From contig JAWNZC010000421.1 of the NCBI GenBank assembly GCA_035771165.1, positions 2,461,501 to 2,525,500 of the forward strand: 64,000 nt of DNA, given 5' to 3'. Both the position numbers and the translations under genes were made by a program. This document shows, one piece after another, positions 1-12,070 of the stretch. The notes beneath the pieces were generated by a model. The model ran no database searches and was not told the origin of the DNA. It was given only the letters and a program-made list of their open reading frames with translations. Every line of letters starts with the position of its first letter. The first letter of the stretch is position 1. This stretch comes from Paragorgia papillata (taxonomy: Eukaryota; Cnidaria; Anthozoa; Scleralcyonacea; Coralliidae).

Positions 1-1945
1 GATTTGTGTGATGTTTGTGGAACTGGTGGTGGAGTCTTTATGTTGGATGCCCCAGCTAGCATTCATTCGGCCCAAGAAGCATTTAATAGACTTACACACG
101 AGCACTACACATCGTATACTGGTTCATTGACGTGTGGTCATCTGAAGTCGACCATTACTCTCTATCCCCCTCCTCAGCAAAGCTTTAAGAACGCAGCGAT
201 GAGTAGTTCATCTGTGAAAGAAGATCAACCATTTCCCAGTGAGATTAAGATTTGTGGTTTCTTAGATGCAAGTGATATGGGAAATCCACCATGCGTGACC
301 AGACACCTGGTCATACCAACTGGATCAGCAATGAATGTTACCAAGAGTGGTACATCCAGTGCGGATGGAAAATCACCATCATTCTGTGTTTTACTTCATG
401 GTAGTTTAAAAGTGGAAAAGATGATTGCTTTTGCACAGTTAGGGTAAGCTATTGGTGTACTTGACAGGTAAAATCATCTGGTGTTAGACAGAGTATTAAA
501 TACCGAGATTTTTGGTTGAGCTTAGAGACTGGAAGTTTTATTGAAAAGTTTGATCATTTCACAATTTGACATGTTCCCATGGGAAATTTGAGTCAATGTT
601 TGAGCATTTTGACCAATAGAAATTAAGGCATTGTCCAAACTTTTAAATTTGCCCTTGACAACATCCCAAATTTCCCCTGGTAATATGCATGTGTTTCAAT
701 ATTCAAACTTTTTAATAAAACTTTCCGAGTCTAAGCTCAACCGAAAATCACAGTGACAAAGCCGAAAGGGGCTGGTCTGGGAAAAGAAAGGGAAAAGAGA
801 TGGCCAGATAGGCTCAATTATTTTTATTAAATTCACACTTGGTGAGTAAAACCATCTGGTGTTAGACAGAGTAAAATAATAAAGGGCTAGTTTTGGCTTG
901 GGAGTGAAAGGGTTGAGGAAGAGAGGTGAGCAGATTACAATCACCACCAGAGTTTCTACTTAACAAGTAAAACCATCTGACATTAGCCAGAGTAAAATAA
1001 AAGTCAACTGAGATTGTTATCTCAGAATGGACTACTGTAAGACATCCTTTTGTGTTTCAGGCCAAATTGGTTTGGCATGCTGTATTCATGGGCCGACAGC
1101 AAGAAAAAGTCCAACCTGGTCTTGTCAGTGTTTCCCTGTGGAGTTGACATTTCATGGTTGGGCAATCTCAAACGCCTCATGCCAGCAGCAGAAATGGAGA
1201 ACAATCCTTATAAACCTGATAGCCAAAGTGGAGAATCACCATTCCCTGTGGAGACCAGCAGACGACGAAGCTATCATTCTCAAGCTAGTGTTGTCTGGGT
1301 GAAGAGCAGTGGATTACAGGTAATAGTTATGATACAGTACTGTATACACTAAGACAATATGTTGGGCCAACACCCTGCTGACGACATGAAACATAATTCA
1401 TCAGCAAAGTACAGTATATATTATGGTAGAATGATGGTGATACATTATATGTAGTAAGTGCTTTTCATTGCTTTTAGGCTGACATTCAAAAACTGCTGAG
1501 ATATGCAAGAAAGTTGCCAGATAAAATAAACCAGTTTTACAAGGTTGGTTTGGTGCCATGGTGCTGCTGGTGGTGGTGATTATGATGGTGGTGGTCATGG
1601 TGATGATGATGGTGGTGGTGGTGGTGATGATGCAGGTGGTGACTATGATATGGTGATAAAAACAAAGTTTTTCTGTAATTGTAATGTCTTCCCTATACTG
1701 TACTATGCATGTAAAAATATTTGACACCTCTGTCCATTTACTTGTAGGAACTTAACCGGATCCGTCGGGCTGCTCTTTGCTATAGCTACTTTGACCTACT
1801 AGATGGCATAGCGGACCTACTGGAGAAAGAAATTGATTCTTACAACACCGATGCCATGATGCAGTTACAACATGCAGCAACATCTATGAGAGAAGCTGGC
1901 CAGCACGATCTAAATAAACTAATAACTACAGCCCAAGTCAGTTAA
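1..1945 (+). CDS. INTS14: Integrator complex subunit 14 (INTS14/VWA9), 3' part
   Basis: Partial at the left edge. Exons are 1-443, 1061-1319, 1478-1543 and 1748-1945 (stop TAA 1943-1945), all with GT..AG introns and consistent phase, giving 321 residues. The protein aligns along its length with the C-terminal two thirds of metazoan INTS14 (VWA9) as I remember it: the CGHL, FCVLLHGSLKVE, WFGMLYSWADSKKKSN, NPY and SPFP blocks, VWVKSSGLQ, and the helical LRYARKLP / FYKELNRIRRAAL end. INTS14 pairs with INTS13 and INTS10 in the Integrator complex, which processes snRNA 3' ends and attenuates Pol II transcription in the nucleus. The N-terminal VWA domain lies outside the window. The remaining introns are short (158-617 bp). 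Nothing looks broken. Confidence 0.95.
469..1000. repeat. Dispersed repeat, three copies in INTS14 intron 1
   Basis: The words CATCTGGTGTTAGACAGAG followed by TAAAATAA recur at about 469-497, 845-880 and 966-1000. Another copy lies at 26082-26112, flanked by inverted ends CCCTTTCACTCCCAA / TTGGGAGTGAAAGGG (26040-26153). A diverged inverse copy is near 53741-53765. It looks like a short non-autonomous element; no coding capacity is seen. Confidence 0.6.
1556..1650. repeat. GGT/GAT simple repeat in INTS14 intron 3
   Basis: Purine-rich trinucleotide mixture of GGT and GAT units within the last intron of INTS14. It creates a spurious Thr/Ile ORF on the other strand. Confidence 0.8.
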
Positions 1946-2710
1946 ACTGACTAACATTTTCCCAATTGATGTTTGTCAGTATTTATGTTAAGTGTAAATA
2001 AACAGCTAGCAGAAAATTTGAATTCTGCCATACACAGAAACAGTACATTATGAGATGTGTTAATAATTAAATTAAACAAAAGTCAATGTGATGAGAGAAA
2101 GAAACTGCCTTGTATTTCAGAGATATATTGCTTGAAATGATCTTTTAATTAACAGATTATTCTGCTTGAGTCATAGCTATTCAGTTGGGGATAATAATCA
2201 TGGTCTTCATTATGACTTGACATGAACTACATAGTACTAATAACATATTCATTATACAATTGCTCAGAGCTTTCAAAATAAGATGGCACCTCCAATGAAC
2301 AACTACTGGTATCTACTTTCTGACACCTTTTTTCCGCCAACAAACCTAAAATCCACAGCAGGTACTTTGTTTTGTTACTGACATCTTTAAGAATTTGAAA
2401 GCTCTGAATTCCCTTACTTAACACTTGTGTTACATACAATATATTATATAATACTTTGAAGCCTAACTTCTGTACACAGAAGTAAAAAAATAAAGTATTT
2501 CTGGGTTGAACAAGAACACATAAAACATTTAGCCAAAATGTAAAATACTGTACATTTTGCCAAACAGTTTGGTGTTAATAATGATGTCAATGTGAACTAT
2601 GTATTGACATGCTACATATAGAAAAGTAAACTAAGCTAGTTTCACTTGTTCAATTATTGTTGGGGCTTTCCACTAGACTAAAAACAAATTATGTAAGATG
2701 GTAAGTGTAG
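1946..2710. other. Convergent intergenic spacer, INTS14 to ABHD17
   Basis: AT-rich 3' UTR/intergenic DNA between two convergent genes. AATAAA at 1997-2002, about 50 bp after the INTS14 stop, is a good polyadenylation signal. No other feature is seen. Confidence 0.6.
1997..2002 (+). terminator. Polyadenylation signal of INTS14
   Basis: Canonical AATAAA 52 bp downstream of the INTS14 stop codon on the same strand. Confidence 0.55.
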
Positions 2711-5402
2711 TTATTGGTCGACTAGCTCATGTTGTAAAAACTGCTTGAGTCTTTCTAAATATTGACCATATAGTTCAACGTCATTGTGGCCGGCACCTTC
2801 AACCCACAATGGTTCAACTCGACGTGGACATCGTTCGTAAATGGCCAGACCATGGGAAAAGTCAATAACTTCATCTTCAGTGCCATGGATCACTAAAACT
2901 GGTGAAACTATCTTCGACACTTTTTCAATGCTGCAAAGAAAGAATTATGTTGTTAGTTTTCATTTAATCAGGGTCACAGGCCTTGACATATTCAAGGTAG
3001 ACAAAATTCCAATATCTGACATTGGTAAAAAACATCGGTTATATCATCATGGCCAGACTGGCCAGTCGAGCTTAACGGGCAAATGCCCAGTTGGGCCTTT
3101 AAATTTTTTTGACTTTGCAAAAGTTAAAAAAGGCTATGTATCAATCAGGAAATACATGCTTAGGATAAAATAATTATCTAGCGTTTATAGTGGAAGCTAT
3201 AGTTTCTTCTGATATTTCGAGTTCTGGAATTATGAAGAAAGCCATTAAACGTACTGGTGCACAGAATAGGCATAAGAAAAAGGTGAACGACTTGCAAGAA
3301 GAAGCTCCTCTGAAAAGAGAACAATGTTTAGGGTCCATGGAGTTGGAGGGAAGTGGACCAATCTTCCTTTTTTTCCCCTCCTAATATAGAGTCGTTCTTT
3401 ACAATTTGTTGAGATTACTCAAAAAGAAAATGTGGATCTAAAAAGTTTGAAACGCTTCAAACATCTGATCTATACAATCATATTAAAATATAATGTTGTA
3501 TAGTCGATAAGTGGTTAGCGCATGGGAAAGAATGCATACGGAAATGCGTTGTCCTTTGTTTTTATTGGTAACCCTCAGGCCTTAACAGGCTTTGACCTTA
3601 CAATCCATGCATATTTTTATATTCAGCGTTAATGTATGTTTTCACAAACTAATATACTGTTTAAAGCCTAATTTGGACAAAATCTTTGTAAAAAATGATC
3701 AAATGGGCCATTACAAACATGTTCCAAAACTATTAAAAGTTTGCTCAAAACTGATGTCAGAATGTGGGAAATGCCATATCAGAGACCCAAATTTCAAAAT
3801 TTTCTGGGGGAGCATCCCCCCCTACACATGTGGACCCACAACAACTTGGTTTGGAAACCGGGCCCTCTTTTACAGCAAATTACCCAGGCCCCTCTGACGT
3901 AGCCAGTCCACTCCTGTATACCATAATGGTTGAATTTTGTCACTCTGGTGGCTTTTTGCTGATGTTGCAAAATAAAATATTGGCCTGATCTGATTTGCAA
4001 TATATTAAGTAACCTTCGATTTTAATTTTTTTAAAACAGTACCGTAATCATTAAATTTAGCACCGCGGCGCTTATTAAATTTCGTCGTCTATCCATAGAT
4101 GTGGATCAGAGGCATCTTCGACATCTGAATCAGAGACTTCAAAGGGATTTGTGTCCGGCTCTTTTAGGATGGACAGGTGCGGTGCTTAATCGAGAGCGCC
4201 GCTTATTAAATTATCCTATTTCTGGATGCGGCGCTTAATCGAGAGCAGCGCTTAATCGAGCATTTACGGTATATGTATATACTGTATAAGTGTATATGTA
4301 TATAACACTTACAGTCAATAATATACAGTCAATAATATACAGTCAATAATAGAGGGAATATGAGAAAATTGTTAATAGATGTGCAGTGTAAACAAAACTG
4401 TTTGAAAAACTAATTTCAAAACAACAATAAAATTTTATCACAAGATTGTCAGATCGAAAACATATTTTTTTTAAAACTGTAAACCATTAGTACTTTAAGT
4501 TGCTGACTTGTAATGTAATTTAGTAAATTTTTATATAAAAATAAAATATAAAAATAAATAAACCATCTCAATATATCCTAAGAATATATAATTTTCCAAA
4601 ATTATTACAAAGAGCTTGGAAATATCATGACGATGCTTAAAATATTGATTTCAAGGTTATTGATTTCAAGGTTTTTGATTGATAGGAAGATTTTCAGAAT
4701 GATTTTAATAGTTTATATTTGTAGAAATGATTGTGATTTATAAAGTTTAAATACTAACCTGGGAAAAGCGTCAAAACACCATGTTCTTTTAGTCTCAGGA
4801 AAAGCAACTCTCATGCCAGAAGTCAAAGGAGAATGAAGAATAACGGCAGCACACTCGAATTTTGAAGCTAAATCAATTGTGGGAACAGTGCCAATGCTTT
4901 GACCGTACAAGACTATATTCTCTGGACTAAGACCGTACTTCGATCGCGCTGCACTCCATGCCGCTTCAATATCCGAATATAAATGACTCTCGGAAGCATT
5001 TCCACTACTCTCGCCGTAACCAGAGTAATCGTACGAAAAGATATTACAGTTTATTCGTTGGCCAAGACCGATGTAAAAGCTTGACATTTGACCCAAATCG
5101 ACGGCATTGCCATGGCTAAAAAGAAGCGTAAAACGCGCCGTGCTCGACGATTTCACGTGCATACAACAAATATTATTCCCCTGTTTCGTCTTGGTTTTAA
5201 ATACCTCGATACTATCGAGCTCTCTCTGCCCAAATTGCCATTCTGCTCGGTCGGTTAAGTGAAGCGATGAGCTGCCATCTTCGTGAGCTTGAATATTGTA
5301 GGTTGGCTCCGGGGGAAGGAATGCTAACTTCGCAGCAATTTTTGACGGGCAAGGAGGACAGCAAAACAAACAACAAATCTCCGAAAACGATAAACCATTC
5401 AT
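2711..5402 (-). CDS. ABHD17: ABHD17 depalmitoylase (alpha/beta hydrolase domain 17)
   Basis: Complete two-exon gene, complement of 2711-2930 and 4759-5402, 287 residues. The start was chosen at MNGLSFSE because this matches the conserved ABHD17 N-terminus; an upstream in-frame Met adds seven unrelated residues. The cysteine cluster CCLFCCPPC (residues 10-18) is the palmitoylated membrane anchor of the family. The catalytic triad is visible: nucleophile Ser169 in YGQSIGTVP, Asp234 in HGTEDEVID and His263 in GAGHND. ABHD17 proteins remove palmitate from substrates such as N-Ras and PSD-95 at the plasma membrane (known for mammals). Vertebrates have paralogues A, B and C; this looks like the single ancestral type, about 20 residues shorter because the variable linker after PPEP is short. 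The intron of 1.8 kb holds a decayed transposon. Confidence 0.96.
3040..3965. mobile_element. Decayed DNA-transposon remnant in ABHD17 intron
   Basis: A stretch with a GGGGGAGCATCCCCCC-type segment (3805-3825) that recurs in altered form at 41370-41395, within an inverted-repeat element. A 64-codon ORF (3190-3384) contains a basic [20 protein letters not shown] segment that resembles the start of hAT/ZMYM1-like transposases. No intact transposase domain is seen, so hAT origin is a guess. Confidence 0.3.
3966..4758. other. AT-rich remainder of ABHD17 intron
   Basis: Contains a small cluster of GCGCTTAAT-type words in both orientations (about 4060-4260), probably a short palindromic element, then plain AT-rich intron up to the donor at 4757-4758. 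No gene seen. Confidence 0.4.
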
Positions 5403-5558
5403 CTGGTAAACGTGGAGATTCAATCCGGTCCTTTTAGTGATGTATTTCAGAAATTATTCGACATTTTATTCAAGCAAAGAATCCCTCTCCCATTTGAAGA
5501 ATCGAAATTTTTAAAAGCTTACACAACACTGGGAACCAATCCTCCCACCGCCATTTGA

Positions 5559-5566
5559 TGACGTCA
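5559..5566. promoter_or_regulatory. CRE-like palindrome upstream of ABHD17
   Basis: Perfect TGACGTCA, the CREB/ATF full site, 157 bp upstream of the ABHD17 start codon, with a CCAAT box about 20 bp nearer the gene (5536-5540). Position and sequence fit a core promoter element; no experimental support can be read from the sequence. Confidence 0.4.
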
Positions 5567-5880
5567 TAGTCAGCTATGACATAAAAATAATATTTGTCGT
5601 TATATATAATTTGTTTTTTGTTATAGAAAAATATTTTGATGTGTCGTCTTCCGTTTCGCGCTTGAAAGACTTTTATTAAAACACGAATAAAAGCGGAATT
5701 AAGTGTGAGGAGAAGCGCAAATATATATTCCCGCCTGAGCTGGCCTCTATATCAAAAACTGAAATAAGTAAAGAAGAATATGTTTGACGAAGAAAGTTCT
5801 TGAAAGTAGATATTGTCTCGAAGCTACTATGCGGAGCTGTTCCATAGATTATCAATCCGGTTAAAATAGGAGCCTTTGAG

Positions 5881-7276
<1,396 letters not shown>

Positions 7277-7644
7277 TCAGATGTTGGTAGGAACAACAGT
7301 TGGTAAGTTGTTCAGCGACAGAAATCCCTCACGAGGAATGAGATCATTGTTAAAAGCATTCAAGTACATGTTGTCTCCTTGTACTAAGACATTGTCGATG
7401 GTTGTCGAGTTCCACTCGATAACTGGAATAGTTTGTGCTGTTAACAGCGCCGATAAACTCATGAAAGAGCACTGCTTTCATCGAGACTGGCCACTGAAAC
7501 CTTCATGGCCTTGATGAATACTTCCACGAGAAAGTAAAGACATGATATTGTATTTGTTCTTACCGTGAATTTTCTGTCGAGGAAGAACTTCGAGAAGCTC
7601 TGAAGCAAGGCAACGTTGGTAGCGGAACATGCGCACTGAGTCAC
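7277..7644 (-). pseudogene. Decayed ORF of a mobile-element-associated protein
   Basis: Two overlapping minus-strand reading frames (7459-7644 and 7277-7462) together resemble a protein type that I recall in large helicase- or protease-bearing repeat elements of cnidarians and other invertebrates. The upstream part has SISC/FLVEVFIKAMK-like text and the downstream part has TIDNVLVQGDNMYLNAF and LSLNNLPTVV. They are in different frames, so at least one frameshift separates them, and no larger domain survives. The family identity is from memory of the VQGDNMY / LSLNNLP pattern only. Confidence 0.35.
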
Positions 7645-8099
7645 ATCAGCTCATATATGGATGACGTAATGCCGACAGACAAATAAAAATTTAACAAATC
7701 GAGATTCTCGTCGACTATACATAGCTCGGAAAAAGGACTGGGCACGAGGCAACGTCAAGAATAGTGAGCTGCCTCCCTTCGGTCGGCAGCAACTATTATA
7801 TTATTCGTAATGCACGCTTTTGTATTCTTTCTGATCGTCTGAGAGATACCTGGACAATCCGTTATGAACGATGGGGCATGAGGCGAAAAATGTATATATG
7901 CATGGTGAAAATAACTAAAAAAAAGGCCTTCCTAAAATCAAAGAGGACTCGGAAAGTGGAGCCGTTTCCACCCATTGAAAGAGCTTGTTTTACATAAAGG
8001 AATTTAACCATATGGTACCTTGTAATAGAACACCATATTTCGCAGTCGGCTGCGCCTCTGTCATTTGTCGAGTATATATTGACTAAGACCAGAACGCAA
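7645..8099. other. Putative 5' flank of HPSE
   Basis: About 450 bp upstream of the HPSE start. TATATATT at 8072-8079 lies just before the start codon but is too close to act as a TATA box unless translation starts at a downstream Met. No other motif stands out. Confidence 0.3.
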
Positions 8100-11000
8100 A
8101 TGGCAATTATGGCAGCATCACTGCTCGAGAGAACCGGTTTACTATACCTAATCATGGTATTACACATTGGGACATTTCCTCACGTTAGAGGAGAGATATT
8201 AGTCGTGAAAGTGTCTACTGATTCGGTGGTTCGAATGGCTAGCGAGAGATTCTTGTCTGTGACGATTGGCAGTACATCTTATAAGTCTGGTTGGCGTTCA
8301 TCCTGGCTGGATCTTCCAAAGGTCGTAAATCTTGCTAAAGAACTGTCCCCTGCTTATTTGAGAATCGGGGGAACTTGGCAAGATTATTTACACTGGGACG
8401 AAGACGGAGTGGAAATGAATTGTTTTAATGCGTTACAGTTGGGACGATTATATGATTTTGCGCAAAGCGCTCAACTTGATATAATCTTTGGTTTGTCGCC
8501 GTTTCAACGAAAGCCTGATGGATCATGGGATCCTCAAAACGCTATCGAGTTATTTGAATACATGGAAAAGAAAAGTTATACGATGCAATGGGAGTTAGGA
8601 AATGGTATGTTGTCAGCTAAGATGAAATTGTAATATTATACGCGAGCGTAAAAGGGTAACGTATTGCATGTCCAGTACGGAAAGAATATTAGCTATGAAT
8701 ACATAAAGTGCAATAAATAAATTCCCAACGCAGCCAGGTGAAGAATCAGACATAGTTTAACGCTACTCTGGCTTAAACGTTTTTTGAACATAGCTTAAAA
8801 AGTTACTGTTCATGACCCAACGTTTTGACAACGTTTTGTTCAAACACGTTGCCGTAGTAGTCACGCTGTAGTAGACCTGTAGTAGACCAATACTAAACGT
8901 ACGTTTATAAACCTGACTGGCTGGCTAAATGAACTGGAAAGGTTTCTTTTAAAACAATAGTCTCTTTACCGGAAAGGTTTATTGTATGTTTAGTTTTGTG
9001 CGAGACACGCACGTACATTACAAGATTAGTTTCAAAGTGATTCCGTTTGACAACTGAAAACACATATATACTAAATACAGTATATTGTCGGAAATTATGC
9101 TAATTAATTAATTTATGTTATTATTACGAGAGAGCGTACTTCCGCTTTTGTTTTCGAACACGTGACTTTGACTCGCGAGATTTCATTGGACTAGACTCGT
9201 GTCAGTCGAGTGTGTTTATGTGATTTCATATTAAAACCTTGCTTTTACTTATTTGTGATTACGTGATTCATACAATTTCCAACAATATAACCTTTTTCAA
9301 TACATCAATATGCGCGCGTGACAATACATCATTATGCGCGCGTGACATCAAGGGGTTAAATATGCATATCTCAAGAATGACGTAAGATATCAAAGAACTA
9401 TAAATTGATATAAATATAGTAAGGTTAGATATACTGCCGAAACAGAGAACGTAGGAGTCTAACGTTTCGAGCGAAGGCCCTTCATCAGAGAGAAACGTAA
9501 AGAGTGTAAACAAACAATGAGCTTATATACGAAAGGTAATCATGTGACAAAAAATAAGCCAATCAGATAAAAATAACAAGAACAAATTGATGGATGCGAA
9601 AAATTAGCCAATCAAAGCAAAATAACAATATTATATCGATATAATGAGATGCGAATTTTCGCGTGTATCTTTATCCTATGGGAATTAAACTCTATTCTCA
9701 TTCAAACATGTTTAAGCATACAGGCGTTTTAGAGCCACGGACGGTGATTGAATTCAATAGCATTTTTCATTCAAAACAATGATAATGAGCAATTTAAAAT
9801 CCCAAGAGCAAAGAGAACGCCGTCGTCGTTCTACACAAGACGTCATTGAGAGCATTTTCACGTTCTTGAGACGACGGGAACTTCTAGAACGTTGAGGCCT
9901 GTCATCGTTGTTTTACTACAATGAGACATACTTTTAAAGTAGAAAACTTGTATTTTAAGGGGGATAATTTCATTTACATTACAATATAAAATAAAGGATC
10001 TGTAATTTTATATAAAGATGAAATTTAAGCTTGTGAGCTAACAGTTTAGATATGTGATTATTCATAGCCTTTGTTTTGGGTAACAAAGTCTTTTCAAAGA
10101 ATACGCGGTTCAGTAGTTCTGTATTGTATTCCTGTTCTTCCGGTCACCGTCCGTGTCTCAAAAACGCCGAATATGCTTAAGCTCTCTATTGTTTCACCAC
10201 TCCAACGGGGCCACCGATCACGCGAGTGAAAACGATCCATTCTTCACTATTTAAGGCCCCGTTTACACTATTAGTATATTACGGTACGGTGGTGGTCTGG
10301 ATTGGGGTGAACGTTCCGTAACAAAAATATCGTCTGTTTACACTATGACGGTACGGTAAATTTACCATAGCGTAGTGATTTGCAGCAGGAGTGCTGCTAA
10401 GAGTAGGGACTTTAAGATTCAGACAACGGGCTACGGCTACGGTAGAAAATTTAACAGTTATATTAAATGGTGGTGTATTTATACATTCAAATTTCAAGAT
10501 ACGGACTCGCCTTGTTCTTAAATTCCTAAATTCTTGAAGAGATACACTTGTTCAATCTATGTTAGTCGCGAGAATAAGGTTAAGCTTTCCTAAGGCTTAT
10601 GTAGCGATTCAGGTTCCGCGGTGTCTTTACAACGTAAAAAGGCTTTTTCTACGTCAAACCACTCCGGAATAGTGTAAACACAACAAAGAAACGTAGTGAT
10701 TTGCAGCAGGAGTGCTAAGAGTAGTGACTACGCTACGGAAAACCACTCCGGAATAGTGTAAACACAACAAAGAAACGTAGTGATTTTTCAACGGAAGACT
10801 GACCGTACAAGAGTTCTTTCAAATATTGCAGACTTAGTCTTGATTTTCGAAGTAACGCTTGTCGGGAACTAATATCTGAGTAATTTTGTCATTAAATATT
10901 GATATATAGAGCCGGACCACTGGCCTCAATTCCTAAACATAACAGACATCTCGGCCGAACAACTTGCCAAAGACGTTGAATCTCTTAAAGCGCTGTTGAA

Positions 11001-11307
11001 AAAATATGGAAGAGAAAACACAAAGTTATATGGACCAGACGTAGGAGATCTGTACAGCGATCATGATTTTTTTAAGAGGTGTGTGTGTTTACGATTAATT
11101 GATCAATCAATCAATCAATCAATCCATCCATCCAATTCATCCATCAATCCACTCAATCAATCAATCAATCCATCCAATTCATCCATCAATCCAATCAATC
11201 AATCAATCAATCAATCCAATTCATCAATCAATCAATCAATCAATCAACCAATCAATCAATCCATCCATCCAATCCATCCAATCCATCCAATCCATCCATC
11301 AATCCAC

Positions 11308-11349
<42 letters not shown>

Positions 11350-11390
11350 CATCCATCCATCCAATTCATCCAATCCATCCATCAATCCAC

Positions 11391-11448
<58 letters not shown>

Positions 11449-11570
11449 CATCCATCCAATTCATCCATCAATCAATCAATCCACTGAATCAATCAATCAA
11501 TCAATCAATCAATCCAATCCATCCAATCCATCCAATCCATCCAATCCATCCAATCCATCCATCAATCCAC

Positions 11571-11604
<34 letters not shown>

Positions 11605-11644
11605 CATCCATCCATCCAATTCATCCATCCATCAATCAATCCAC

Positions 11645-11681
<37 letters not shown>

Positions 11682-12026
11682 TAATCAATCAATCCATCCA
11701 ATTCATCCAATCCATCCATCCATCAATCCACTGAATCAATCATTCATTCAATCATTCATTCAATCATTCATTCAATCAATCAATCAGCTTCTTACACGAC
11801 TTGGCCAATAATCTATTTCATGTCGCATTCATTACATAAACATTATGAATGGATTTACATGTTTCGTTCTAATGTGGCACATATAGGTATCTCCAGTCAA
11901 TGAAAAGTGGTGTACTCGATGCAGTTACTCACCACCAGTAAGTGTACGAGAGCATTTGGTTATTCAGAAGGCAGATAGAAACTGACAGGTAAAGGGATGT
12001 TCATACGACGGCATACGGACGGACGG

Positions 12027-12070
<44 letters not shown>

